Shown here: positions 28,301 through 43,300 of the stretch, piece after piece | Numbering within the stretch: the first letter of the stretch is position 1 | Layout of the letters: each line of letters opens with the position of its first letter | NCBI GenBank assembly: GCA_023055505.1 | Contig: JALIRH010000045.1 | Span: forward strand, 4,052,180 to 4,116,179 | Length of the DNA stretch: 64,000 nt | From: Callipepla californica brunnescens | Taxonomy: Eukaryota > Chordata > Aves > Galliformes > Odontophoridae | Direction: 5' to 3' | Made by a program: the position numbers and the translations under genes | Notes under the pieces: model-generated | What the model saw: only the letters and a program-made list of their open reading frames with translations | Told to the model about the DNA's origin: nothing | Databases searched by the model: none

Positions 28301-31300
28301 TGTGGAGAGTGTGCCGAGGGAACGTGTTCCTGCGCCAGGCAGAGATTGAAAACCCCCTGGAGGATCCCGTAACGGTACGGTTACCATCGGTCACAGTGGC
28401 AGCAGGCTCAGATGTGTTGAGAGGATCCACTTAGAGTTTTATGCCTCTTGCCCTCCGTGAGCTCCATGCAGGCAAACGTTTGTGTTGCATCTCTTGGCAG
28501 TGCTCACGGCGTGCTGGGCTTTAATGACAAATGTTTTTCTGTGCTACAAAAAAAAAAAAAAAAGAAAAGAAGAGAGATTGTGCTGCAGCAAGGCATAGGG
28601 CATAGTTACCTCTCTGGCACAAACGTGCAAGTGCAGCTTGCAGGAGAGGCTCTTTCAGACATCAGCAGTGCATGGCAGCAGTAGCTGATTTTTTATGAAC
28701 TCAGAACTTTCATTTTTCTTAATTTCTTAACCAGAAAATTAAACGTACTCCTGAGAATTGTTGGCTTTATTGCAAATGCAATTGGTAAGTCTAGTAATCG
28801 CGCTGCATTGCGTCGTGTCCTCTCTGCTTGAATTTGTGGGCAATATGCAAATTTTTGAATCTTAAAGCGTGAAAAGAAGGGCTGCATGAAGGCTGCACTG
28901 GAACAAAGACAGGCGTGTTACAGTCAGTAATTGCCTCTGTCTCATGCAAGGCTCCCTTGTTCTCTTGTCCCAACTGCTGGTAGTTGACCTGTCAAATTAT
29001 CTGTCAGCAAGGAGAGGCTTTGTTCTTAATGTGCAACACTTCCTTAGATTGAGGTTACACCTAATGTAATTAGTTTTTAAACATTATGGAAAGATTTCCT
29101 AAGTAAAGTAGAACAATAACTTGTCAACAAATGCAGGAAAGGGGAACTGGCTACTAACACAAAAACAGCTGTGCAAAGAATGTGCTCTTGGTCTCCCTGG
29201 AGAAGAAAGGCCACTGAACTCCACTTCATCTTTTTTTAGTGCACTCTTCTCACTTGATTCTGTAGTCAGCTGCCTACAGAAAGTGGTGATGTACCTATTT
29301 TGTTGCAGCCCTGCTCTTCTGGCAGTTTTCCCCAGGTTTTCATGGTTATTGTATGAGATAGGATAGATATTTTGCTCCAGTAAGCACAGATACAGAAGTA
29401 GTATTCTGTATTGAGGCTGAGAAGCCCTGACCCTAATCCTTGTGACTTTCTGTGTGAAGGTGCATCCCTGACTCGCTGTACAGTTATGATCTCTATGTGT
29501 ACGGATTCCACTGAAGGGGAAGCAAGGCACTGTTGTAATTTGCTGTAATGCTACTATTTGGAAATAGCTGAGCTGTTACAACACGCCCTTTCTTCTGTTC
29601 TAGGGGGACTATGTGCACAAGTCTGTGTTTATCATCTTTTTCCAAGGTGACCAGCTGAAGAACAGAGTCAAGAAGATCTGTGAAGGGTATGTGAGTTACT
29701 TGGAAGTGTTGCTACATGTAACACACAGAGAAGAACACTTTCAAATATTTGAAACATTGACAGGGTTTAATACCTGCAGTTTTCAGCTCCTTGCTCTGTG
29801 ATGGCTGTAGGAGTACATACTCTGACAGCCAATCTAATGTTCCATATGTGGCTGTATCGTGTTTTACAGTCACTCTGGCTGCTCCCTAAGCCTATAATGC
29901 TCAAAGCAGACAACTGCTTTGTGTTAGAGAATGCCTCACAACAATGGAGCTCGTGCTGAACCCTCAGGCAGACCTGTCAGGATATCAGCAGTCAGCACTG
30001 CCACAGGGGCGACCAACAGTGACTGCTTCCAGCAGCTGCAGTGGTGTGATAGGAGCACCCTGAACTGGGATGGTTAATCAACTTCAGAACAGAGCTATTG
30101 AGACAGTGTCAGTACAGGGAACAGAGGTGGTTTCTTTTTTTCTTTTCTGTTTTCAGCTTTTGTTTTTGCCTTAAGCAAACTTCTATACCCATTTGATTTA
30201 AAGACTGAAACTCTGCTTGGCAGCCTTTGCTGGTGTTAAGCTGCTCCTTGCTGTATTTCTGTGTTTCGTCTCAGCCATCTGTTTCCCTGATGGGTTAATG
30301 TCTCTCCCATCTTTGTCACTGAGGTGCTTGTATGTCTTTCAGATTCCGTGCCTCCCTCTACCCCTGTCCAGAAACACCACAGGAGCGGAAGGAAATGGCT
30401 TCTGGTGTCAATACCAGAATTGATGACCTCCAGATGGTAAAAATAAACAGAGGCAACATGTGTTTGTTTAATTAATAGTTAAATTCATATGTGGGTCCTT
30501 TTAAAAGAGCAGAATTGTTTTGGCCCCGTTAAATAACCATACTTTCAGCTGAGGGTAGCTTGAGACAGCAGCTGAGTGCTGCAGGAAAGCTGCTCGGAGG
30601 CTTTCTGCTCAGACATTTTCTTTTGCAGACTTCAGAGAGGTGGTTTGATCTTTGTGTGTGTCTGAGCAGTTAATTATATACATGTAAAAATATGTCAATA
30701 TAGAACTGAATACCAGGGAGCAGAGAGGGACGTGCACGAGTAAGAAGATACTGTGCTTCCAGTTCTGAAAGCATGCTTGTGTAATGGCCTGTTTCATCTG
30801 CAAGAGCTTAAACATTTTTAGACTTGTCTCCATGTTGAGATAACGCTGCTAATTTTAACCTATCAAGTTTTTTCTACCTGTCTTTGTGTTTTCACTTTTT
30901 GCTTTCCTAAACAGTTTCTGTGTTACAGATATACTCTTGTGCAGCAGCCTCAATGCTTGTAAAAAGCCATCAGCACGCAGCACTACCAAGTGCCAGCTCT
31001 GAAATGTTTGACATTTGCTTCAAGGAGAAAAGGCAGTGTGTCATAATGCAGAAAAATGGGAGGGATCCAAGATGAAAATCAGGAGAAAGTTCAGGAACTA
31101 GAAGGAAAAATGGTTGAGTTTAAACAGCTTGTTTGATACAGAACCCGTATCAGGCTGGAAGATTTGTGGTGCAGCTGTTTAGTAAAGTAGATAAGAATGC
31201 AGAAGCAATTTGTGTATTGAAATTCAGAGCTGCATGTGATAGCTGTGCCCTGTGTCCTCACTTTCCCTCGGGTCTCAGACTTTCCAGGCTGGGAATCTGA

Positions 31301-34300
31301 CTTTGTCTGAGATAGGCATGTGCTAGTTGGAAAACACTCTTAATAGAAAACACTTCATTCTTTTCACGAATAAGAAGTCTTATATGTGTGTGTGTATATA
31401 TCTATATATAATCTATATGTTTTTTAAGGTGGTGTGTACCTCTCCTGCAGAACTCTTCTCTGCTCTTTTAACCTGGGTGGAGGAAAAAATGTTCTCTGTT
31501 GTCTCAGAACAGCTTTGCTCTTTGTTTGAAATACCATTTGATATATCCACTGACCTTGGGGTTGGAGGAAAGTAGTCAGACTGTACCTGGAAAGCAGCCC
31601 TAAGCCCTTCCAGCAGAACTCATTAATGTGGAGACTGAAGCACATATTGCACGCATGTGGAAGTCTTGTGCAAGGGCTGGGGGCAAGGGCTTTTCCTCCA
31701 TTGTCCGGTGAATAAAGCCTGTCTTGTTGGTCAGCCCTGAATCACTGTGCTCTTTGTATGCTACAAGTTTTGGCTGACAGTTTTGCCTTGCCTTTGTCTC
31801 TCTTTTCCATGAAAGGTGCTGAACCAAACAGAGGATCATCGCCAAAGAGTTCTGCAGGCAGCTGCTAAAAATATTCGGGTCTGGTTCATCAAAGTACGCA
31901 AGATGAAGGCCATCTACCATACCCTGAATCTGTGCAATATTGATGTGACACAGAAGTGCTTGATTGCTGAAGTCTGGTGTCCTGTAGCTGACCTCGATTC
32001 TATCCAGTTTGCTCTCAGGAGAGGCACTGTGAGTAACTGCTGCACTGCTGCTGTCTTCTGTTCGAGCAGTCAGCAACTGTCTGCAAATGCAGCAGGAATT
32101 GATTGATTTTTCTGGAAACCATCGCTTTAGGCTGTTTCAATCACTCCTAACAGAGGACAGCTTATCTAACATGCAGGAGTCGTGGCTCATAGGTATTCTG
32201 CTGAGCACCTCACTTAGCTACAGACATGTTGTGTAAGCCTTCAAGTGCAGGAACACGCCGTGATAAGGCGCTTTCCTGTGTCGGGTAAACCTAGCTGTGC
32301 TTTGTAGTCCTGCTGTTTTTGTACACAGTGGAACTTAAAGGAATGATCCAGAATGTAAGCAAGCTCACTCCCTCTGCTCAGATAAATAATGAAGAGTTGG
32401 GTGTCTTAAATCTTTTCACTTGCTCTTAAAAAAAAAAAGTACATATATATGTATATAGAAATATACATACAAAAATGAAAGCTTGTAGTTTTCCAAACAC
32501 TAGCAAGAAAAAAAAAGAAATAAATGTTTTACTCTGTCTTCGTTGCCCCAGAGGATGTTTTCTAATCTTGATTTTTATTTTTTCCAAAACAGGAGCACAG
32601 TGGTTCCACTGTCCCATCAATTTTAAACAGGATGCAAACCAATCAGACCCCACCGACGTACAACAAAACGAACAAGTTTACTTGTGGCTTTCAGAACATT
32701 GTTGATGCTTATGGTATCGGAACTTATCGGGAAATAAATCCAGGTAGATCCATACTTCAGAAAGTAATGAAGTAACTTTCAGTCTTGGTGTTTCTCCACC
32801 TTGACTGTCCCGTGTGAAGATCTCTAATACAGTGCCTAACAGCTTTCAGAAGGAACAAACTTGGGACTCACACTGCATGTGAATTGTGCTGTAGTAAATG
32901 TGGACTCAAGTGCAGTAGGAGTGTCTTTCTCTTACAGCCCCGTATACAATCATTACCTTCCCGTTCCTGTTTGCTGTGATGTTTGGAGACTTCGGCCATG
33001 GAATCCTGATGACTCTGATTGCTATCTGGATGGTGCTGAGGGAGAGTCGTATTCTGTCGCAGAAGAGTGACAATGAGGTAAGGAGACACGGCTTGCTCAG
33101 CTCTGTTATTACTCAGTCGTGGCTGGATTTACTGGTATCTTCCCCCTTGTAACTCCTTCAAACTGTGAAGCACATAGGGAGAATGCCAGGTCTGTATGCC
33201 ACAGACTGAGTGGCAGCATTTCCCAGAAATGGTCAATTTCTTTGTTTTTCCTTTCAGAAATTTGTAGGAATTTATTTCTTTCAGGTGTCTGAAGGAAATT
33301 GTTTATCGGGTGCAGCTGGGCAGCTAAGCTGCTCTGCATGAATCACCCAAACCTGACTGAGCCATAAAGGCTTGCAGTCGCTGGACTTCTCCCAGTGTCT
33401 GTGTGCACACAGATGCATGTGTATCTCCATTATTTTTTTTTGTTGTTCAAGACAAGTCTGCCTTGCTCTGGGCTTGAGTTGACAAGAGATGAATCAGTTA
33501 ATGTACATGGACAGAGCATGGAGAAAGCTGGAATGGAGCTAAGCAGTGCTGACCCCGCAGTGATGCTGCCAGCTGGGGTTTGCATCACTGCATGGAGTGC
33601 AGTTTATCCTCCTCAGCTAGTTAGAGATTCTGGACACGCAGTCGTGATACCTGCTTATCCTCTGTATTCAGGTCCTGTTCTTGCAGAGTTACCTCTTGCA
33701 CCTTTAATCCCCCCCAAAATAGAGACGCTGCTCTTGCTCCGTGGGTCAGCACTGCTTGTTCTGCCACTCATAATTCTGCTCTTTTGTTTGTATGAGAGAT
33801 CTCCCTTCTTCTCATGGACTTTTTCTCCTCTTTCATATTAGATGTTCAACACTGTTTTCAGTGGTCGGTACATCATCCTGCTGATGGGACTGTTCTCCAC
33901 CTACACAGGCCTCATCTACAACGACTGCTTCTCCAAGTCTCTCAATATGTTTGGTTCATCGTGGAGTGTCCGGCCAATGTTCTCAAAAGCCAATTGGTCG
34001 TGAGTAAATAGTTCTTACTTGAATGTGCTTTAATTGAAGGGTGATAGTGACAGGAAGGTGATTTGTCTTTCACCAGAAAAAAAACAAAACAAAAGACAAA
34101 AACTTTTGAACTCAGTTTCAAGAGGAATGGGAAGAGGAGTGTAAATGTGATACCTATCAAGTTTCAAACTTGCTTTCAGGAACTTGTAAAGATGCACTTC
34201 AGCACCTTTCCTAACAAACCTGGGCAGGTTTGTTACTCATTTGGCAAACCTTTAGGGCCACATGGGATCCTTGAAGCTCTCTCATGTTGAGATATTCCCT

Positions 34301-37300
34301 GCTCTCATAAGGAAGAATGCCGCTGGTATTAAAAGAAGTCAGCGTTGCTTGTTGTAACATTTATATATTCTACTTGCACCCAAACAGAGATGAGCTGCTG
34401 AAGACTACTCCTCTGCTTCAGCTGAACCCTGCTGAAGCTGGAGTGTTTGGTGGACCCTATCCCTTTGGCATTGACCCGGTAAGAAATCTTTCTTCCTCTG
34501 CTGTCCTGTAAGAACATCCTGTGTGTGACCCACAGAAGAAGCAAAGCTTATGTATAATTTCTCATTGAAATGTATAAACAGGTTATTTTTCTGTCAAGAT
34601 AACAGCACTCTGCACTCCTTTCCTGCTCCTTTTGCCAAAATAAAAACAAGCAAGGTTTGATTCCTGCTCCGGAGGTGGGATCAGTAAGGGCTCTTATCAG
34701 AAAGGTTGTCTGCTGAGTTTTCCTGAGCAGATATCTGCATGGCAAACACATACTGCTCAGCTTACATGGAACATTTTCATTCTTCTGTGTTTTCCTTTTG
34801 CTCAGTGTTTCCTGACATAGTGGTGGTTTTTTTTTTGTTTTTTTTTTTTCCACAGATCTGGAATATTGCCAACAACAAACTGGCCTTCCTCAATTCATTT
34901 AAGATGAAAATGTCTGTGATTCTTGGCATTATTCACATGCTCTTCGGTGTCATGTTGAGTCTTCTCAACCACATGTAAGTGCTTTGTTGTGTTTTTCTGA
35001 TGGGAGAGGAGAGAGAACCTCTCTGGGTGTAGTTGGTGTATCAGTTTAAGATGCAGAAACCTCAGACCTTAACCTTCTGACTGAAGGGCACAGCAGTTAT
35101 TTCTGTCCGTGTATGTATAACTATACGTGTCAAGTAATTAACTGTGTTTAAGCTCTTACAGAAATGCTCACCCTCTGCAGTTTTGTTCCAAAACTGCTTT
35201 TTCCTGCTCTTTAAAGCTTTTGCCCTGCATAAGACTAATGCAAACTAAATGTAATTTTAAACTTTTTCCTTTTTTTCTGTTTTCTTGCAGATATTTTAAG
35301 AAGCCACTGAACATATACCTTGGATTTATTCCTGAAATGATTTTCATGTCATCACTGTTTGGATACCTCGTTATTCTCATCTTCTACAAGTGGACAGCCT
35401 ACGATGCTCACACATCAAAGGAAGCCCCAAGCCTTCTAATACATTTTATCAACATGTTTTTGTTTTCCTATGGTGACACCAGTAACAAGATGCTTTACAG
35501 AGGGCAGGTGTGTACTGTTGCTTGAACTGTAAGATAGAGGTTCTTTGTGATGTTAAGTCTTTGACCTTATCATTGTAAAACCAAGCACTTAGTACTTTGT
35601 GAGAGAAGGAACGAGGCACTGTTTCGAATGCCTGACACCATGTAATGTGGAAGAAAGACAGAATTTCTATGCAGAGAATTTCTGTCAGTCTGAATAAGTC
35701 AGCTCTGGCTCCAGAATACTTAGATCCAAATCAGCAGTGAGAAGTCAATAGGAATGTTGTCCTGCACCTGTAACACAGTGCCTCTAAGCTCAGCAGCACA
35801 TGCTAATGCTGTTTGCAGGATCTTTTGGCTTTCTCCCTACTCTAACTAGTGTCAGTGCTACCTGCTGTGTGCAGGCAGTTGTGGCAGCAGCAGCCAGGTG
35901 TTGAGAACACGCATCCTGGAAGAGAGAGTTTGTGAAGCATCCACATACTCTGGGAATTCAGTCATTCAGTGCTGCTTGAGACTGCCTGAAGGGGTCTGTG
36001 TAAGAATGGACTGCCACTAAATCACCTGAGGCTTGTTTCTTTTACAGAAAGGACTCCAGTGTTTTCTTGTGGTGGTGGCATTGCTGTGTGTGCCATGGAT
36101 GCTGGTAGCTAAACCTCTGGTCCTTCGTCACCAGTACTTAAGGAGAAAGCACTTGGTGGGTGACTACCTTGTATATTTTCAGTATGAGAACTAATTATAA
36201 TTGAAAAGCTATGTTTTTCACCTTATCCCTGGTATGTGGGTTCACACAGTATTACAGACTTGTAAAGCCTCTCTGAGCATTCTTGGGCTTAGAGGCAGCT
36301 GGGCATTACTGGAGACAAAGTATTGGCTGCGTGCTTCTCAGACTGGATCCAGCATCAAACCAGCTTTAAAAACCCTACCTGCTGGTAATGATAAAAACAA
36401 TAAAACCTCCTTGAGCATTGTCAGCTGGTTCAGAAACACAGTCTTACTGGTTGCTGAATGCACTTCTGGGCCTTTGCTAGGGTGATGATGTCAGAGCAGT
36501 GAAGTTAGCTTTGCTGGCTTACGGACTGAGTGGCCATCTTACTTAAAGCAGTTCAGATGGTTTAAAAAAAAAAGATAGCTTAATTCTATTTCTTTTTTTT
36601 TTATGTGAGAGATTATCTGCTGGGGTAATCTCTAGTTTTCCAACTGTATTGTAAAGAATCTTTTTCTATAAAATGCAGGAGCTTGGCACATGTGCACTGG
36701 GGATGCTTGAAAATTCTCCCTGCATGTATGGCAGATAGCTGTTAGGATGTGAAGTGAGTCAAAGATCAGTTCAGTTAAAGACACTCCCTCTCCCTTCTCT
36801 GACCATCCTTCATCCTCCCATGTCCCCTCCATTCGTCTCCCTTTCTCTTTTTGTTTTCCTCCTCCCTTTCTTTTCTTCCATTCACTATCAGGAAGGGCAG
36901 CCCGTGGAGGCCCAGGTCAGCACAGTCCCGAGCGAGCAGGCACTAGAGGCAGCAGCGGCTGCAACAGTGAGTGGATTTAAAAATCACGTGATGGATTTAC
37001 ACCGAATTAACGAGAGAGCATGAAATGAACCTGAATTTCATAAGTGAATGACTGCTGCACCTTTAGGGTGAAAGACACTTTCTCTTGGAAAGAGCAAAGT
37101 TCAGCAAAGTCGGTGCATTCTGGAAGAGCTCCCAGGCTGCTGGATCATAGTTACATACGCACAGAATGCAGACACGTTTCTTTGCAGGGCTGTTGCTGAA
37201 ATCAAAGCCTGCAGAGCAGCACAAGAATACCTTGCTGCCACATCCCCCCATCCCCCCCCCAAGTTAAGTTCCCCTTTTTCCTTTTCTTGCATATTTGTTT

Positions 37301-40300
37301 AAGCTAGAGTAGGATTTTTTTCATTGAAGCATTTTTGTTCACATTATGTGTTCCCAAGCATGTGAGTGACGGCCTCCTAACATCAGAGCAGTAATTTCTG
37401 GGTTTTTGGCATCTGTGCCTGTGAAGAGATGGACTTAAAGCTGCTGTAACGTGGCTGTGCACAAATAAATTATAGAGAGCCCTTTGGTGTGAAAGCTTTC
37501 TGGAGGAGGGGAGGTTACAGCAGCTCCAGAGCTTTATCCCTTCCCCTGTACATCGCATTCCAGATGGGTTTTAGTTCTGAATACTGCCTCTCTAACAAGA
37601 TTAAGTCCTTCGAACTATGGAACAAATTGTACTTTGTGTCAAAGGTGATTTGAGGACAGCTTCTTTGCTGCTGGCTCGTGTTTCTATTAGGAAATTTTAA
37701 GTAGCCACACAGTTCAGTAAAAGCAGTGCATCTCTTGTGCATAATTCATCCAACACAATAAGTGCATCCAATAAAAGAAGCTGTGAGTGAAGGTGTTTGC
37801 TTGACGTGTAGTTGGAACTATGAAGCTGGTCGGAGCTTGGCCACATCTTTAATTCCTGTCTGATATTTTGTGTAAACGTGTGGTTCAGCTTGACACAGAA
37901 GTAAACTTTTAAGAACAGATCAGCTGAAAGAACAGAACTGTGCTGGCATGCCAGAGCCATGCGCTGTGAGAGCAGACAGCACTTAATCTTCAGCCTCCGT
38001 GGTTCGTTTTGTCATCCCTAAACTTACTGTTATTACTGCTGCCACTTAGCCTGCTCACATTCCATGTCACAGATGAACCAGTGCAATCCTAAAGCTGAAC
38101 TTGGGGATTTTGTTCCCATCCGTGGGAGTTTGGTTTGCTTCTCTTGGTAGGTCAGACCCAGAGGTCTCCATGGATTGTCTTCAGATCAGTCACAAGCATT
38201 TTGTGTCTTTAAACATCTGGAAGGAAGTGGGAATCCTGCTGTGCAGTGCCACTTGCTGAGCAGAAATCCAAAAATAGTGATGTGCCAGTCAGGCCTTCGT
38301 AGTCTGATACACATTTACAATGCATAATAGTTCAGTTCGGGAGCACAAACATGGGGAGCAGTTTTCTGCATCCTTTCTTAGTTGTGACACTGCACGGAGG
38401 AGGGAACGTGCCTGCCATAAACCTCACATTAACTGCAGTGACTGCAGTCATCAGGTGACAATCGGAGGAGGTTCAGATTGGTTTGTGGCATATTCTTTTC
38501 TACTCAGAGAGTGGTAGATTTATGGCTGTCAGACATTCAGTGTCAAAACAGTTAGCTATAAAAGGAACTGCTTGCACAACAGAGGGTTTCCATGTGAGGG
38601 AAAGTTTGATTTCCCATGTGTGTGCCTGATGTGTGTGAGTGAGAGTGAGCTGGTTCTGCTTTGGGTTGCCACGATGTGACTTGTCTCATTTACAACAACA
38701 GTGGTGTTTCACTCGGTTTCTAAGTGCTTGTTTCACAGCTGCTGTTGTGCAAAACATTGGTCTGTTCACATCAGTTATAGCAAACGTCCTCGTGACAGAT
38801 TTGGCATTTATTTTGCTTAGGTTTGCAATAACTGTACAGAAATGTATTGAGTATTCGTTCAGACTCTTCTTGCAGCCCCAGCAGGATTCAGCACCTTTCC
38901 CATCCAAACTTAGAGAAAGAACTGTACATCTGATTAAACCTGGGCCTTAATATTTTGTCTTCTTCTGTGAGCCACTGCTGCTGCACATGGAATCATAAGA
39001 AGCATCTGCTGTCATAGTAAACCACAAACAACACCTTTTATTTTTCCTTTTTCTCTGTGTATTAGGGGACACACAACTTTGGAGGGATCCGGGTGGGCAA
39101 CGGACCAACAGAGGAGGATGCTGAGATCATCCAGCACGATCAGTTATCTACCCATTCTGAGGAGGGGGAGGAGGTAAGCACCTGACTGGTACCAGGTCCG
39201 TGCACTTGGGAACAGGACATGCTAGTTTGGCTGTATTTCCAAGTTGTTTAAATAGCAACATTCTTAGTGAAGTGTTTTCATAGCAGTGAAGTACTTCAGT
39301 CTTCTGGTCATTCCCAGGACTTCAAGGGTGGGAAAACAGTGTAATTTTCAGGCAAAGGGAAATTTAGCTCTGCCTTCATGAGAAGGAACCGCTGTCTCAC
39401 AGGCTGCGCAGTGAGAGCTGCAGAGCGCTCCCAGGTGGCACAGGTTCTGCCCTGGCTGAAGTGCAGTGCATTTGTGCTGTTTGCTTCTCCAGCCAAAATC
39501 CAAGGCTGTTTTTCTTCAGTAGTGAGATCTTTCTGCATTCGCTCTGACTGTTGGGGGTTACATTAGCTGCTTTGCCTTTCTGCTGCTAAAGAAGAAAAAG
39601 GAGACCATCTCTTTCACTTTGGGAGTTGTTTGCCCCCCCATGTAGTGCATGTGATTTGTTACTGCTTTACTGTGTCATGTGTAGGAGGGAATTACTGAAT
39701 GTGCTCATGATTAATGTGTTTGAGACACCGCACTAAATGTGAACTTATGTTTTCAAGCCTACAGAGGATGAGGTGGTAAGAGTACAGCCAGCTTTGCTGC
39801 GTTCATGTGTATCTGGAACGTTTCCCATTGGTGTAAACCATGCACTGAATTAAGCATTATGTCACAGCATCTCCTTTTCCAAAAGATCTAGCTATGGACA
39901 TGCTGCAGGCCATCTTTAATCTGTCATACAGTGTCATGCCCACTAACAGACCTTTGATTACTTCATTTATTTTGTTTGTCTTATCCCCTGTCTGCAGATC
40001 TCTTAGTTTTACCCAGAAAGCTGTTAAGCCAGAAGTCTGAAACTAAAAAGTTTATGCTTTTAAACTTCCAAAGAAGTCTCATTTGTCTTATGTTATGTCT
40101 TTGCAACAAAGCATTTAAAGCTGGTATGTGTTCTTTTTTTCCCCAAACTGAGTTCCATTTTGAGGATGATACTGCTCATTGCCAATGAGAAAATACAGCA
40201 AAACCGGTCCAGTTTCTGTGTAGTTCAGCAGTTTAACCAACCAGTATTTCTGTGTCAGAAGAGAGGCTCTGTTCTGAGAAACTGCTCATTCACAGATACT

Positions 40301-43300
40301 TGAAACTACTATGAGTATTAAATAAGTGTTTTAGGAACTCTTTTGCAGAATTTATTGCAGGTGTCAGGCAACCAGGGAACCAAATTAGTTAGAAAAATAT
40401 AAATGCTGTGAAAGTAGAGTAGCTTTGCAAGACAGTGCTGCCTTAAACTATGCCAGAAGTGGTTCTGTTATGTAGAAAGTGAACATATGGTGTACAGATC
40501 CACGTGGAATTGGTGGGATGGGGGGAACAGCACGCTGCTGTACCTCTTAACTCTGTATCCCTCTGAGAAAGGTGTAAAACCACAGGTAACTCTGACAAAG
40601 CAATCCTGCTGAACCTTCCAACCCAAGCGTGGTGAAGGGCTCTGTCCAGCAGTTGTGTGTGGCTGTGAACTGTCATTGCTGAAATATTATCACATGCCAT
40701 TGATTGCACACTGGTGTGCAGGGTGTGCTGGGAGGTGGCACCGTTTGCCAGGACAGTTCTTCATAAAGAGCACTGCAGCTCACGCCCTGCAGAGAAAGAA
40801 TTGCACTTCTGACAGTTTGTTTAAATTGGTTGCTTAAAATATTTACTGCCCTGTGTATGCTGAGGTTGAAATAAGAACACGAGAAGCTCGCTGCGCGTGC
40901 CTGGAATGCTGGCTGCTGCATGTCTTCACAGCTCCACGTTGATCTGACTTTAATATGAGCAGTTTCTGAAGCACAGATTAAAGCCAAGACATAGAGAATG
41001 CCCTCACAAGGTGAACAATAAGAACTGTCCTTCATGGCAAACTTTCTTACGATTTTTAACTACCACTTCAGAAAACGACCAAGGCACAGAGACTTAGGAA
41101 TTGAATGGATAGGACTTTTTCGAGACTGCTTCGTGCTTTACTTTTGCTTTCAGAGAGGATAAGTCTGTATTTTGCGGAATGTTCTTGGTCATTTCACAAA
41201 GGTACGCTGACCTGGAACAGTGTCTCTTTTCTTGTAGAAGTACATGCAGTTTACTGGTGAATTCATACAACTCCACCTTGTTGCTGTGCAGTCTTTTCCT
41301 GGCAGAGCCAATGGCTGAATTCAGAATACCAGATTTTGTACAATTGGAGATGAAAGCAATTGTACCAAAGCTGCAGCAGTGAGCAGTCATTCTACAAAAT
41401 CTAGACAAGAGAATTTGGTTTTAATTCATAAAACTGATGTGCTAGACCAGGAGAAGACAGTATCAGTGTGCAAGTTCAGACTCCTTGGTGGTAGCACGGG
41501 GCCGTGTGCTGTTTCCCACTCGGCCAGCCCTGCCTGCACGTCTCGCAGCTTTCTTCATTGTCTGTGTTCACTTTGCAGTTCGACTTTGCTGACACTGTGG
41601 TGTACCAGGCCATCCACACCATCGAGTACTGCCTGGGGTGCATCTCCAACACTGCGTCCTACTTGAGGCTCTGGGCTCTCAGCTTAGCCCATGCACGTGA
41701 GTACTCCTTGGGGAGGGGAAATTGAGCTCAGCATCACTGATCACCTGGGCTGGTGGTGGCCGGGGCGCAGGCAGCTGACCTGGAGCTCAGCTCTGCGGTG
41801 TCAGGTGCTGCTAGGGAAGGGCAGAGCTGTGCAGTACTGGGCAGTAATTGAGTGGAAACACCATCACCCTGCTAAAAGCTACCTGGGTCTGGAGGGATGG
41901 GTGGAATTGGAAGCGCTGAATGAGGCAGAGGACTGCTGACCACAGCAGGCAGCGATGTCCTGACATAGCTGCCTGCAAAAACTCATGTCTCTTCTAAGTT
42001 TTCCACTTTGTTATGGTGGAAGGGTTCTTCTCGACTTCAGTTTTTGCTGTGTGAGAAAACTGCAATTCTCCCTTCTTGTTGGATGCTCTGAAATGAGTCC
42101 TCTCCTCTCTCTTCTCCTGGCAGAGCTCTCGGAGGTGCTCTGGACCATGGTGATCCACACTGGGCTCAGCGTGAGGAGTCTGGCTGGAGGCTTTGGCCTT
42201 TTCTTCATTTTTGCTGCTTTTGCTACCCTGACAGTAGCAATTCTCCTGGTCATGGAGGGCCTGTCTGCTTTTCTCCACGCTCTTCGCTTGCACTGGTGAG
42301 TTACAGGAATGCTCAGAAATCATGAGCTCACTGTGGAGATTTGTGTCACGCGGGCTATCTGGAGAAATGCTCATCTTCCAGAAGATTGCATTGGTTGTTA
42401 CGCAGTAGAAGTGAAAACTGATAACTGTGGTGAGATTGGTCACGTTTGGAAGTGCTAGAGTCCCACTGCTCTTACCTAAACATCCTTCCTGATGTGCTCA
42501 GGCAGCAGAAGGTCTTTGATGCAGTCAGAGATTTCACTCTTCTTTCTGGTAATACACCGCTGTCTCCTGATCATAGGTGTAAACCTTGCTTAGAAATTGT
42601 GGAGAGCAGCTGAATTCCAATTGGAAATAAGTTAGACCAGAGCTCTGTGAATGATGGGATGGCAGCACTGTGCTGGATGAATGAACGTGCTCTGGCTTTC
42701 AGTGGGATCAGGTTTTCTTCAGTCCTTTGGTCTATTGCCTGGCCCTGTTGCTCCTGGCAGGCTGAGAAAGCAAAGTGAAGTCACGTGAAGTTCAGAAGGA
42801 GCTTTCTGTTCTGCTGAAATTGAAGCAAAACTCCATTCTGAACACTTTTTTAAAGTCTCCTACGTGGAAAAGGAAGTCTGTGCCTTTTGAAAACGAACAC
42901 CGTTTTGCACTTTCCCACAGCTTCTTGGGTCTGGTAACTTTGTCCCTTTGCCCTCTTTGCTGACAGCCTATTTGGGTGTGCACTGAGGTGCTCTGGTGTC
43001 TCTGCAGCTGAGTGGGTGGAGATGGACCAGGAAATGCAGGGCTGTAGCCATCTTGTGCCGAGGGAGCCCATGGAGGGGAGGGCAGGGCTGCTGCTGCAAA
43101 TGGCTGCTGGATGGTGCTCCTGTTTTTCCTGGCTTCCAGCCTAGGAATCTTCATACCAGCCACTCGAGTCCTTCGTGCTGGCTGGCGTTTCCTCATCCTC
43201 ATTCTGCCATCACTGTACTACACAGTTGCATCAGTGTGAAGGGAGTTCGGTACACCCTGCCCAATATTACTGCTAACAGTCCAAGAAGAGCAGAGAGTGA

